From Porogramme epimiltina (taxonomy: Eukaryota > Basidiomycota > Agaricomycetes > Polyporales > Polyporaceae), in NCBI GenBank assembly GCA_900155495.1, contig FTLJ01000304.1:1-60712 (forward strand): a DNA stretch of 60,712 nucleotides, in the 5' to 3' direction. The position numbers and the translations under genes were made by a program. Shown here piece by piece: positions 47,941-60,069 of this stretch; the first letter of the stretch is position 1; each line of letters opens with the position of its first letter. The notes beneath the pieces were generated by a model. The model worked only from the letters and a program-made list of their open reading frames with translations. It searched no databases and was not told the DNA's origin.

Positions 47941-49367
47941 TCACTCGGTCTTGCTGTCCATGACACGTCCGACGACCTCCCCAACCCAGCGCTCCAACGC
48001 GTCCTGATCCATGACGCCGCGCTCGTCGAAGAACGAGGTGTAGTGCCTCTCCTCCGCTGCACGTCCACGTCCGAGGAGCGTCTTCCCCCCCGCAGCGGAG
48101 CGTACGTAGTTGAGGCCGAGGGCGTATCCTGGGGGAGAGGATGGAGTGGAGGGGGTGGTGCGCGAGGTGATGGTTATCCGCTCGGTGACGATCTATGTGT
48201 GGAATCATGGTCAGGGCGGAGCAGGTAACACCAGAGAGGGGACTCACGCGCTTGTCAAACGTCTTGCGCTTGCCGACGAACACGATGTCACCTTCTACGA
48301 AGTAGGCATATAGTGTTTGCGCGACTGTTAGGAAGATGTATCTAGAGATGACAGATGCGGTCAGTGTCGTGTCATTGGCTAAACACTCGAGAAAGTATGA
48401 AACAGGTGCGACATTGCCCTAGCATCCAACATGCGATGAACAAGATAGGAACTAGGCTATGCCAGGCACCATCCGAAGTAATAGTTCGCAGTTATTGGCG
48501 CACGGACCGTAAGGCCAATCCCGGGACGCGATGCGTGCACGGCCACTCTACAAGGTTTGTGGCCTGGCCTCGGATGCTATCCCACATGCGGGGAGGAGGA
48601 AAGCGCGGGGCTCCGTGCAGGGGGTGAAGGGCGCGTGGAACGCGCTGGAATACACGGCGGAAGGGAAGGTGGCCCACTTACAGGATGACGCCTGCCCACA
48701 CGCCGGGCTTGCTTTGCTCGAAGGGAATCTTCCAGCCATACAACCCCGTCCCGCCCGCGACGAGTACCGACAGCCAGCCGAGCGCGAGCCGGACGTCTGT
48801 ATGGGTGTGAATCTGCTTGAAGAGGTCTGGTCGGGCGAGGAACTGGACAAGGAGGGAAAGAACACGTGTTAGCACTCGCGTTGATGGTCGGCTAGTGCTC
48901 AATAGCAGTCGAATGGGATGATAGAAACGCCGCTGCGAGATCAGACCTCTATTGAAAGGCGGCCGCACACGAGGGGTTGCACGCGCAATACACGCCCTCA
49001 ATGCGCGATCGAGAGAAATGAGTGGGGGTGAAGGGGGGCGATCGACAGCGGTCGCACGACGGGGAGGCGGGGTAGACGACACCAGCCCCGCCGTGGTTGA
49101 ACGGCGCGTATGACGGCGCATACAAGTGATAAGAGGATGGAGGCCACTCACTCGCTTGAGGGCATCATCGCACGCGTGCTTCATGTCGCTCGCGCTCGCG
49201 TTGTTGACCTTGACCTCTTCACGCTCAGCTGCGGCAGAGGGAACAAGGAGCGCGTCGATTCCAGGCGTCGGAGGCGTATCATCCTTGGGTGGTGGAGGTG
49301 GAGGAGTATCGCCGTTGGCTGGTGCGGGCGGGGGAGAGGCTCTGCCTTTGCGCGTACGCGGGGCCAT
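47941..49367 (-). CDS. SPC2: Signal peptidase complex subunit 2 (SPC25)
   Basis: Accessory ER-membrane subunit of the signal peptidase that cleaves signal peptides. Four exons (49152-49367, 48682-48842, 48248-48341, 47941-48192) sum to 240 residues. A Pro-rich N-terminus precedes VKVNNASASDMKHACDDALK. Two transmembrane helices follow (LALGWLSVLVAGGTGLYGW and GVWAGVILYIFLTVAQTLYA), then VEGDIVFVGKRKTFDKRIVT and ERITI, typical of SPC25. The C-terminal part carries ERHYTSFFDERGVMD. Intron 2 is long (about 340 nt). Its start lies 533 bp from ERG2, divergently transcribed. Confidence 0.93.
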
Positions 49368-49900
49368 GTTTGTCGAAGAGTGTGGTTTTAAGGTGGGTGG
49401 GATGAAGGGTCGGTCGCGTGTCGTGCGGAAGCCAGGTGAAAGGAGAAGATGTGATGCACGCTCGCTGCGCGGTAGAATTCGCGGGGCAGTGGAGGGTTCT
49501 TACGGAAGACGAGGGGGTTGTGGGGAGAGGAAGAGGGCAGGGAGGGATGGAAAGCGGAGGGAGACACGACGACGGTACACGCACCGATCCGGACAGACGC
49601 GCTCGCCCAGCCGGGCAACGTGGCCCGGCGCTTGGCCACTCCGGGCTATTGTCCCTGCTTGGTTCGCTTTCGAGCAAAGTGGCTTGGTTTGACTCGCCCG
49701 GCCGATTCGATTCGCCCAGACGCGGTGTCAACAATGCTGACAAGCGCGACACGAAGAAATACAGGCTGCATCGTTCGACTCGCCGGCTATCCCACCCCAA
49801 TATATTTCGTCAGGCATAAATTGAATGCTCGTGCCCGCATCCCTTCTCTACAGCGCACCTGTCCTTGCTTGCATCCGTCCGGCCCACTCACGCACACGAC
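49368..49900. promoter_or_regulatory. Divergent promoter region between SPC2 and ERG2
   Basis: Both genes start at its edges. A TATATT site near 49800 lies about 100 bases before ERG2. No other motif was assigned. Confidence 0.45.
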
Positions 49901-50763
49901 ATGCCTTCAAAGAAGTCAGGATCCAAGGCGGCAAGCAGCGCAGCCGACGCGTCCTCGTGCCTCGCAAAGTGGATTAGGCGTTCCATCGTCGCGTTCGTCC
50001 TCTACGTCACGTTCTCGTACCTCGACCGGATAAAGGTGCGCATCACTCCCTCTACTTCTAGCGCAATCACCAACACCCACAACCAAATAGGACCGGTGGT
50101 ATGTCTTCACGCCCGAATACCTCCACGAACTCGCCCAGTCCGCCGTCAAGGCGCACCCCGATGACCTCAATGCCATGATTCCCTACATCGTCACTAACCT
50201 CACCACCGAGTACCCTTCATCCGTCGTCCAGATCAACACCAACGCCTCTGAGTGGGTCTTCAACAACGCCGGCGGCGCGATGGGTGCCATGTACATCATC
50301 CACGCCAGCATCACCGAGTACCTCATCATCTTCGGCTCCGCCGTGGGCACCGAGGGCCACACCGGCATGCACACCGCGGACGACTACTTCAACATCCTCG
50401 TCGGCGAGCAGTGGGCTTTCAACCCGCCCAACTTGGACATGGAGGTGTACCGCCCAGGTGAAGTCCACCACCTCCGCCGCGGACACGTCAAGCAATACAA
50501 GATGCACGAGAGGTGCTTCGCCATGGAATATGCGCGCGGTGAGTTTCCTTGGCCCTCAGCCCCGTCTATCTACCCTATGTCATACTCCACCGCCATCTTT
50601 TCGCCCTTGGCTAAATGCTTGTCTTCCAGGATGGATCCCCCCTATGCTACCCTTCGGGCTCGCGGACATGCTTACGTCCACGCTCGACTACTACTCCTTC
50701 TACTGGACTGCGCACATCACTGCGCGGGAGATGCTCCGCAACCTGCTCATTGGAAAGATCTGA
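49901..50763 (+). CDS. ERG2: C-8 sterol isomerase (ERG2/sigma-1 receptor family)
   Basis: Moves the C8 double bond to C7 in ergosterol synthesis in the ER. Three exons (49901-50035, 50091-50538, 50630-50763) give 238 residues. A single N-terminal membrane helix ([17 protein letters not shown]) is followed by [94 protein letters not shown] and a C-terminal hydrophobic region. These are the hallmark blocks of the family; the length is as expected. Its stop is 250 bases from the stop of P450 3, which runs toward it. Confidence 0.96.
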
Positions 50764-51013
50764 GCGAGCCTATCTACCTGGCAAAAGTATTGCACTGCTA
50801 TGATGTATCGTTACGATCCGCATATATTAAGCACATAGCTATCCACATGACTGATTGGTGCATTCAACTAAGTGATACGACCTGAGCGTTGAAGCACAGC
50901 TCGCCGACAAGCGGCACAACTCGGCAACACAGGAATCGTTGGGTATACCCGCAGGCGGTTGAGCGCCCCAGACTCAGTCTACTCGTCCAAGTCCAACCAG
51001 GTGCACTCGCCAC

Positions 51014-53404
51014 TCAAACAGAAGGTGGCGGCGCCTTATACAACCCGACCTTCATCGGCATCGACGGCCTGGAGTCGTTATCGACCGTAGGAAAGCGGAC
51101 GTTAGACAGGTTCCAGACGATTTTCTTCCCCGACGGCGCGAATGTGAACTTCGCGAGCAACAAGCACAGCACGGCCTCTGCAGAAAGGACGGAATTCGTC
51201 AGCAGTCCAGCTACAAGAAGTCTACGATGTGCTCACTCATCTCGAGCTCCGAAAACTTGAATCCTCTGTAAAACGAGAACAATTAGTCGACGAACGTCGT
51301 TCACACCTCGGAACGGTGCACCACTCACATGCACGCCCGTCCGCCGCCTAAAAACGTCATCCTGTCCCCGCCAGCCCACCCAGTCAGCATAACCTTGTGT
51401 CCTCCACACAAAATCTACTCACAAGTGCGAATAGACCCCCGGAACCCTCGCCTCCGTGACGCTCTCAGGCAGCGGCTTGAGCCAGCGCTCCGGCCGCCAC
51501 TCCATGACGTCCGCGCCCCATACGGCCTTGTTGCGGTTCGCGGCGAGGATGCCGACGACGACGACCATGTCGTTCGGGACGACGATCTCGCGTATCTCGG
51601 TGCCGTCCCGCCCGCGGATAGGGGTGGAGAGCGGGAGAACGGCCTCACGCCGAGTCCTAGTCAAGGCGTCAGCACGTGCGGGCGGTCTCGACTCGAAGAA
51701 CGAGCGAGGAGAGAGGGGCACTCACTCCCTGAACACCTGCGTCACAGGCGCGTACAACAGGAGCGTCTCCCTGCACACCGCGTCGAGGAACGGCAGCGCG
51801 ACGAGCTGGTCGTGGTCAAGCGTGTCGCGGCCGTTCAAAGCTTTGAGTACCTCGGCGCGCACCCGGTCTTGTGCCTCAGGGTGCTCCACCAGCTGGAGGA
51901 GTATCGCCGCAATGGCATGAGAGGTCGTGTGCATTGCGGCAAATGTGAACGTCCTGTCACGTAGTCCGCAGATGGATCAGCTTGGCTCACAAGACGGGTA
52001 GAGAGGGAGGGAGGCTTACGCGATCTGGGCAATGACTTCCTCCTCCGGCAGCTTGTCTTCCTCCGCGGCCTCCATGTTCGCGCGCACTGTCCGACCACAG
52101 CGTCAGCACCTCCCCATCCTAGAACCTTTCGGCGATACTCACTCAAGATGCTCATCACGTCGCGCCCCTCCCCGACCTGCTTCTCCACCGCCTCGTCCCC
52201 GCGCGCGAGCGCGTCCAGCTTCGCGCGGTAGATGCGCTTGCTCTCCTCGTGCATCCGGTCGATGAAGTTCTTCATGCGTCGGACGCCGCCGTGGGGGGCG
52301 AAGGAGGCGAAGAGGCCCTGCAGCCAGCGCGGGCCGATGTCGGGGATGTATGGAAGCAGGCGGCGGTAGTGGTCCAGGGTGACCAGCGCGGGCCTACGGC
52401 AGCGGCGGGGAGAACGTCAATATGATGCGCGCTGGAATTAATAGGGGACTCGGACGGGGACGTACCCAAACGACCTAACGACGTGCGCGAACTCGTTCGG
52501 CACATCTTCAACGAGCGGGTCGAACGAGTGCCCGAGCCCCGCCCGCCCGATGAGCTCCAGCGCCGTGCGGCCTGTCCACGAGAGCATGTCGATCTCTACT
52601 CCCTCCTCTCCTGCCTCCGCAACGCGCGCGCCGATAGCGGCTCGGAGCTGGAGGCAAACGGCGTTGAAGATGGGCACCATGCGCCGCATGTGGACGATGG
52701 AGAAGACGGGGTTGAGCAGCTTGCGCTGTCGGCGGTGGTGGTCGCCTAATGAGCGGTGGGTAGGGTATCATGAACGAGTTTAGCGTTACTAAGGCAGAGA
52801 AGGTGGGGAACGGGCAGGGCGCACCTAGGGTGCCGAGTAAACCTAGGCCGAACCGTAGGCGGTTGAACCTGTGTCAGTGAGAGGGGGAGACGATCATTGA
52901 GTTAGACTGCAACTCGAATGCGGGGTGAGGTGTTGTGCGTACTTGATGAACCACGCTGTCTCTTCGTAAATATACTGGTCTTTGACTATAACATTATGCA
53001 ATGCGAGGGGGTCGAACACGTAGAGCATCCTGTGCTGTCGTGTCGGGAGAGGAAAAAGGGAGAACGAATGAGGTAGTTCACGAAATCAACGACAAGTAGA
53101 GAGACGTACGCCTAGAGGCCCATGAAGTCTGACAACGCCGGGATACTCGTCAATGAGGTTTTGGATGAAGTTTAAACCATTTTTGCGGATGATTTGCCTC
53201 AGGTTTCCTAGAACACGAGTCCATTGCGTTCATTAGTACTGTAACTACCAAGAGCAACTGGGACACACCGTAGAGGAATGAGCCAGAAGGGGGTCCGGGG
53301 ATGTTGTCTAGCGGTGAGCGGATGATAAGCTGTCGGAAATACTTCCATACGATGACCACTACTGTGAGGACGGTGAGCACTACTGGCAGCTGTAGCGTGG
53401 ACAT
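51014..53404 (-). CDS. Cytochrome P450 monooxygenase 3 (I-helix His)
   Basis: Twelve exons sum to 551 residues, the same length as P450 2. N-terminal helix (LPVVLTVLTVVVIVWKYF) and LDNIPGPPSGSF. Core: ExxR in CRETLL, PERW, and haem loop FLGGGRACIGF with Cys487 intact. The I-helix reads AAMHTTS: residue 331 is His where P450 1 and 2 have Asp and most P450s have Asp or Glu. It also has Leu in place of the Arg of ExxR: the block reads ETLLL against ETLRL and ETLRI, so the ExxR arginine is missing. Fold and haem ligand are kept, but both changes bear on oxygen activation and folding. It also lacks the intron after this block. May be altered in function or decaying without frame damage. Confidence 0.92.
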
Positions 53405-53520
53405 CTAAGCGGCCAAAGAAGTCTTCAGCTCCGATTAACTCTTGGGATGACAACAAAGAGATGAACAAGCGTTTAGCGGACGTGAGAACTACGCGTGCGG
53501 GTCCCGATGTGCAAAGGTTG

Positions 53521-53526
53521 TTTATA
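53521..53526 (-). promoter_or_regulatory. TATA box of P450 gene 3
   Basis: TATAAA on the minus strand, about 117 bases upstream of the start codon. Confidence 0.5.
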
Positions 53527-55604
53527 TCCCACTAGGTGCCTTGAGGTCGTCAGGATGACGGTAGTGATCTACCTATTCATGAGAATCTCACGGAATAAGC
53601 TTATGAAGGCCTAGACCATGCGACGGAGTTGCAGAACAGAGGTCGGGTGACTAAATCGGAGAGCTTCCTGTGTACGCAATATCAAACGTTGCCCACTTCG
53701 GCCCGTGGGGCGTCAAGTCCGCAGGTACATGGAAGTATACCCCATATCGTGTAGGGTTTTCCTGTCAGACTCGGGTTTGCCCCTAAGCGACTTGATCTAC
53801 AATGCTCCACTTGAATGACATCAGTACTAGCGAGAAAAGAGGCTTGAACGGCAAATAAGCAGCCCTCAGTTTGTCGTACGCGTCTAATGCAGGCATCATG
53901 CGCACTATTTTGGTGCTCAGTGGGAGCGCGAGCAGAGCGGCGGACGTTTGCCGAGCAGGTTGATAGAAGGCGGCCAGATAAGCAGGCACGTATTTAAGAT
54001 AAAAGCACTTCGCCGTCGCCGTCGTTGGTGGCTTCGTGTGCGAATGTGCATAATATGACTCGAACGCTCCTTGATGACTCGAAAGCCTCGTGATATGATT
54101 CAATTGCTCAAGGGCCTGTAGAGAATTTCAGTTCGACGAAATTAGCACTAGGAATCAAGCATCCACGCTGGCACTTACATCACACCAACACCAATAGGTG
54201 CTATTCCGTGCTCCAGCGCCTTAGCACTAAACCGAAATCGACAAACGGCTGAATCGATCATAACTTAAAGCCCAGCCGGAGAGGTACTTAATGGGAATGT
54301 CGAACGGACAATACGGGAACATCACGCATTGATAGACATAAAGGCGTGACCGGCAGTGGAAAGCGGGCAACGTGTGGAAGGTGCAAAAGGATAAGGAGGT
54401 TTAAACACCGCGAAGTGGATGGGAAAGTCATCGACGATCCTCGCATTTGGCGCCGATGATGTAACCTGGGTGATAGTCGGGCGTCTAAAACACAAAACAT
54501 TCTGCTTCTGCCCGTCACGTTGCCCTACTAGCGTATGGTCACGCTTATGTTTACACACCTACACCTTTATTCCTTCTACTGGGACATACACACAATATGA
54601 CCTACGGCTTGCTCATCACCGATCAGAAAGATCAACGCGTACCACCCAAGGCTAGGCAATCTCCCTGGATCCGATGGAGGAGTCTGGACCCCTATTACTC
54701 GGAAATGAGACCGCATTCTCACGTAAGTTCCATGAAGGTTAGCTAGCGAAGTAGCACTCAGACATATCTTTAGTAGAGCCCTGAACCCTAGGGCCACATA
54801 TCGTGGAACAATTGTTCTATCAGGTTCGCTCAGAATAGGGTTTCCGCCCGCCGAGCCGTTTAAGGAGATATAAGGTCCTAGGAGGTTTGCTCACGGGAGA
54901 GCGTCCACGGGAACAAATGGGAGCTGAGCCATAGTACTCCTCATCCACGTTGGATGCTCGCTACTCATGAGCACTCAACATAACCGGTTAGGCCACGCTA
55001 TGTGGAGTCAAACCACCAGTTCTGAGATACTATGGCGCACTAGCGGATGCTGATATCAACGGGACACGTAGGATACCGCTTGCATCGCATATGCATCACA
55101 GGCCTTATACACGAGAACAATGAAGGTGCCTGCAATGGGGTTGACTTAAAGAGAGCAAGCTGAGGGACGCGACCCGCCGGCGCCCGCCATCCGGTCGGTG
55201 AATGCCATCATGTCCGATCGGCGTCTATATTGCCCGATTCGGTATACGCAAAATTCAGCCAGCAGGACTAAACTTGAAGTTGGACATTTCATCTACTTAC
55301 TATTAACGGGGCGGTGTTCTGCATGGCTTCAATCAAGCATTTGCTATACACTCGCCTCGATGGAGCAATGCATAACCACACCAACACTGCAGGGTCCTTT
55401 TATGTAGTGAGTCGGAACATCGTATGCGTATGTACGCTGTAGTCTCACATAAAAATCTACTAATGTCTTCAGAAACGCCAGGTAGGGAGGCTTACACGTC
55501 CGCGAGGAGCGTCCTGTGGTACTAAATTTTGACACATCCAGCCGTTGCCCGCGTCTCGGCTTGCCATTTTGCCTCTTGTCAGCCGCCGGCCGATAGCCAC
55601 ACCG
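53527..55604. other. Long intergenic region between P450 3 and the reductase gene
   Basis: About 2.1 kb of AT-richer DNA with only short frames on both strands. No domain, tRNA, repeat pair or transposon ends were recognised. Confidence 0.5.
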
Positions 55605-55611
55605 TATAAAA
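55605..55611 (+). promoter_or_regulatory. TATA box of the reductase gene
   Basis: TATAAAA 60-66 bases upstream of the start codon. Confidence 0.6.
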
Positions 55612-55670
55612 TCAGGTAGGATTACTCGTCCCCAGATACAACAGCACTGTGTCACTCATCTCCCACCGTC

Positions 55671-56931
55671 ATGCCCTCCGTCACCTCAGGAAAAGTCCTC
55701 GTCACCGGCGCGAACGGCTACATCGCCGTCTGGATCGTCAAGAGTCTCCTTGAGGCAGGCTTCTCCGTTAGAGGCACCGTGCGCTCGGAGAGCAAGGCTG
55801 GGCATCTGCGCGAGCTTTTCAAGCAGCATGGCGACAAGTTCGAGGTAGTCATCGTCGAGGACATTACAAAGGTACGTCGCGGTTCCACCCCTGGTTCCTC
55901 CCCCGCGCCTCTCGTTGAGAGTTGAGTCCAAGGCTGAGGCTGACCTTTCCACCCTCTCTCCCGCGTCGTACAGGAAGAAGCATTCAGGGAGCACGTCAAA
56001 GACGTCGACGCGATCGCTCACACCGCGTCTCCTTTCCACTTGAAAGCCGTAGAACCCGAAGAGATGATCAAGCCCGCCGTCGAGGGCACGCTCTCCGTCC
56101 TCAAGGCCGCAACGACACACGGACCAGCCGTCAAGCGCATCATCGTCCTCTCGTCCACTGCGGCCGTGATTAACCTAGCCCCCGAGGGATCGACGCTAGA
56201 CGAGACGTCGTGGAATGAATTCATGGTTGCGGGCGTCAAGGAGAAGGGTAAGGAGGCGAGCCCCCTGTTCAAGTACTGCGCCAGCAAGACTTTGGCCGAG
56301 CGCGCGGCATGGGAGTGGTGGGGCGAACGCAAGGAGGGTCTCGGCTGGGACCTCGTCGTGCTGAACCCGCCGTGGGTGTTCGGGCCGTTCCTGCACGAGG
56401 TCTCCGGCCCAGAGCACCTGAACGAGTCCGTGGCAACGTGGTATAATGGCATTGTGAAGGGCGCTGTGGGTGTCGAGGGTTTAGTCCAACCATGGTGAGT
56501 GGACGCTTCGTTTGACGGGGATCGGAACTCCAGCTCACTGCCGGCGCGCTTTATCTAGGGGCTCTTGGGTGGACGTGCGAGACATCGCTCAGGCCCACGT
56601 CGTCTCGCTGCAGAAGGAGCTCGCTGGCGGGAACCGCTTCATCATCACCGCAGGGTCTGCCACCATGCAAGACTTCGGTGAGTGATTGCGATCGGCATTA
56701 GGTTTTCGCTATTATATACACGACTGACGCCTCCTATCTTCAGTGATTCCCGCCCACAGATTCTCCAGCAAGGTCCCTGAGGGGAATGCCTCATACGACC
56801 CTTCCAAGGTGAAGCACCTGTCGTACTTCAGCAACAGCAAGAGTATTACCACCCTCGGAATGAAGTACCGCTCCTTCGAGGACTGCGCTGTCGACACCAT
56901 CAAAGACTTCGAAGAGAAGGGGTGGCTGTAA
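55671..56931 (+). CDS. NAD(P)-dependent reductase, GRE2/dihydroflavonol-4-reductase-like
   Basis: Extended short-chain dehydrogenase. Four exons (55671-55871, 55974-56494, 56559-56677, 56744-56931) give 342 residues. Nucleotide-binding VTGANGYIAVWIVKSLLEAG near the N-terminus; AHTASPFHLKAVEPEEMIKP; VKRIIVLSSTAAVI; the catalytic YCASKTLAE (YxxxK); LVVLNPPWVFGPF; and SWVDVRDIAQAHVVSL. These fit the GRE2/methylglyoxal-ketone reductase group of fungi. Cytosolic reduction of a ketone or aldehyde is likely; the substrate is unknown. Preceded by a good TATA box, which suggests regulated expression. Confidence 0.92.
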
Positions 56932-58251
56932 ACGTTTTCGTCACGATCTTGTTTGTACAGCGGGGTGGGAGGTCGATTTCAACCGTGTTACCGTTACCTG
57001 TAGACCACCATCTAGATTCTAGATCAATCATTCACCTTACCTATATGCGTATCCAAGTGTTACACCGTAAGGCGCTGATTAACGGCATAACACATGTGGT
57101 ATAATTCACGAGGTCTATCAATCCATTCCGCTGAATAGTATCAGTTCGGGCGATCTTGCCCTAAGTATCCACGCGAAAGGAACGTACAGCCGGCCGCATT
57201 ATCAGTAACATCGCGGGAGCCCCCACATGGCAGCTATTCGTACCTTTGGGTCTAGACAGAGGTTCACCTGGCGTGGCAGCACGGCAGCACGCCGCAGGGG
57301 AGTCACAGTCCCGCCGCCGCACTCAATGCGCCGAAGCACCTCCTTCGACCGCACGTCCGTCAGCCGAGACTACCCGAAGACCCCGCGGCGCGCACACGCG
57401 CCTCGTGGACCCGCACGGCGTCCGAGAATGTCTCTCGCGCAGGGCCAGCGAACAGCGCGAGGATGTCGCTATCAAGGGGCCGGGAAGACGTGGACGTTGG
57501 AGGCCTAAGGCGCGACTGAGGTTGAACGTCAAACGTTGAACGTCCGGCTTGAGGACTGTGCTGGTGTACTCCTTGGGACCGCGAGCGAGAGAGGCGTTCC
57601 GGAGAGGGCATGACGACAGGAACAAGAAGGTGGCGGGGACAGGCCGAAGGCCGCGGGCGGTTGGGGTGTTCTGAGGATACTAAAGCCCGAAATTAGGTGA
57701 TACCAACGTCGACGGCGGCGGAGATTCTTCGCGGTCGAGCCAAACGTGGGCCTAATACTTCATGGCGAGGCATGAGCACGTCGAGAAGAGAAGAGAAGGG
57801 CGTATGTATGTGAACACGACTCCGGCACTGTGAACTGGTTATGGGCTTACGTCATACGTCCGTAGACGGTTACTAGCCTTCCAACAACTCCCGCAGCGTC
57901 GCACGTTGTATTCAGGACTGCGGCAGTGACATGCCAGGCGCAAGGATCGGAGAACTTGTAACCGCGGTCATCCTGTACTTTGGCGGGCATGCACTTGTTC
58001 ACTATCACTCGCGTACAAGTCGCTTGGCATGTCGCGAATCCATTGAGAGTACCATAGACAGGGATGAACAAAAACGAGAGGAAACATGAGACTAACAATC
58101 GTACAATACAGAGACATACCGAACACTCGCACCGACGCGCGAACCAGAGATACAACATCGTCCGGACACAACACAACTCCACAACGCGGACCGCTGTACA
58201 GTCAAGAACGTGCGCAACGGCGCGCCCAAGGATACAAAGGAAACGGGGCGT
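56932..58251. other. Intergenic region between the reductase and H2B copy 2
   Basis: Contains two 3' ends. Overlapping frames on both strands at about 57230-57625 are Arg/Pro-rich and unrecognised. No gene is supported. Confidence 0.5.
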
Positions 58252-58923
58252 TTACTTCGCTCCTGCGCTGGAGAACTGCAGCGCCACGTCAGGGCCAAGT
58301 GAGGCATAAGTGAGAGCAACGACGAACCTTCGTGACCGACTTGGTACCCTCAGAGATGGCGTGCTTGGCAAGCTCACCGGGGAGGATGAGGCGGACAGCC
58401 GTCTGGATCTCGCGTGACGAGATCGTCGACTTCTTCGAGTACGACGCGAGCTCTGGAGTACATGTGATTAGAAGAGCGCCGACGCGAATATAGGCGGTGA
58501 CTTACTCGACGCCTCAGTCGCAATACGCTCGAAGATATCGTTCACGAAAGAGTTGAGAATGGCCATCGCCTTGTTGGAGATACCAGTGTCAGGGTGGACC
58601 TGCTTAAGCACTGCGAACCGCATATACGTCAGTCCATGTTCACCTCCACCCAAACGCAAGACACGCGTCAAGTCGCCATGGACCAACGGGGTCAAGACGT
58701 CTTATCAATATGCATGTGACTCACCCTTGTAAATGTAAGACGAGTACGTCTCCTTGCGCCCCTTCCTGCGCTTCTTCTTCTCGCCGTCCGCGCCAGAGCC
58801 AGAGGAAGCCTTGGCGGTCTTCTTCGCGGCCTTAGCGCCACCCTCAGAGGTCGTCTTCGCGGGTGCCTTGGAGGCGGTCGAGGCGGGCGCCTTACCGGCA
58901 GTGGACGCGGGCTTGGGGGCCAT
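58252..58923 (-). CDS. HTB2: Histone H2B, copy 2
   Basis: Core histone of about 150 residues in four exons, with the same intron positions as copy 1. The N-terminal tail ([16 protein letters not shown]...), the [11 protein letters not shown] block, [39 protein letters not shown] and the FSSAGAK ending agree with copy 1 wherever compared, so the two genes may encode the same protein. Introns differ in sequence, so the copies are not a recent assembly duplicate. Divergent from H2A copy 2. Confidence 0.95.
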
Positions 58924-59452
58924 TTGGACTAAGTGTAGGGGGGTAGTGGGTCGTTCGAGGTGGGATTGGCGCGTGCGCAAGCGTGTCTACACTTCACAAA
59001 AGGTTTGCAAAGTGATTGAGGTGATTGTAGAGGGGGTCTGGACGCGCGAGGAGGGCGGACGGTGGTGGTGGTAGGGCAGGAAGCTCGAGAGTTTAGTTCG
59101 CGCGGGACAGCTGCTGCTTATAAAGGGGCGCCACGAATGTATGCGGCTGTTTGGCGAGACGCGTGTCACGTGCGCTACGCGCGCGCGTTTGTTGAATGGG
59201 ATTCAACAAACGCGTCGCGGTCTCGTGCGCACGCTTTGGCTGCACAAACAACGCGTCCATGGGGCATATAAGGCGCGCCGCCGCCACGGTGGGACCGTTG
59301 CATAACGCACTCTATCCTCCCTCTAGCCCCAAGCTCTCCACACCCAGTGAGTGAAGACGTTTTCCTGCGTCACCGTGCTATCGACACCAACGCTGACACC
59401 ACCTGTTCTTAGCCCTCCCCACTCTTACCACCCAACCCCCTCGATCTTAAAC
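58924..59452. promoter_or_regulatory. Bidirectional promoter of H2B/H2A pair 2
   Basis: Three ACGCGT boxes (59159-59164, 59210-59215, 59251-59256), the 17-mer TGTTTGGCGAGACGCGT (59148-59164) and TGTCACGTG (59164-59172) are shared with or parallel to histone promoter 1. TTATAA at about 59118-59123 may serve H2B, and TATAAG at 59267-59272 H2A. MBF-type G1/S control is inferred from the ACGCGT boxes. Confidence 0.7.
59184..59214. repeat. Perfect 14-bp inverted repeat in histone promoter 2
   Basis: Arms CGCGTTTGTTGAAT (59184-59197) and ATTCAACAAACGCG (59201-59214) are exact reverse complements with a 3-base GGG spacer. The right arm runs into an ACGCGT box. Promoter 1 has only a weaker version, GTTGA-N6-TCAAC, near 12334-12349. 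Confidence 0.9.

Positions 59453-60069
<617 letters not shown>

Noticed and set aside
18943..56931. Secondary-metabolite gene cluster built on the P450s, GST and reductase
   Set aside because: No polyketide synthase, peptide synthetase, terpene synthase, prenyltransferase, cluster regulator or transporter is present, and housekeeping genes lie in between.
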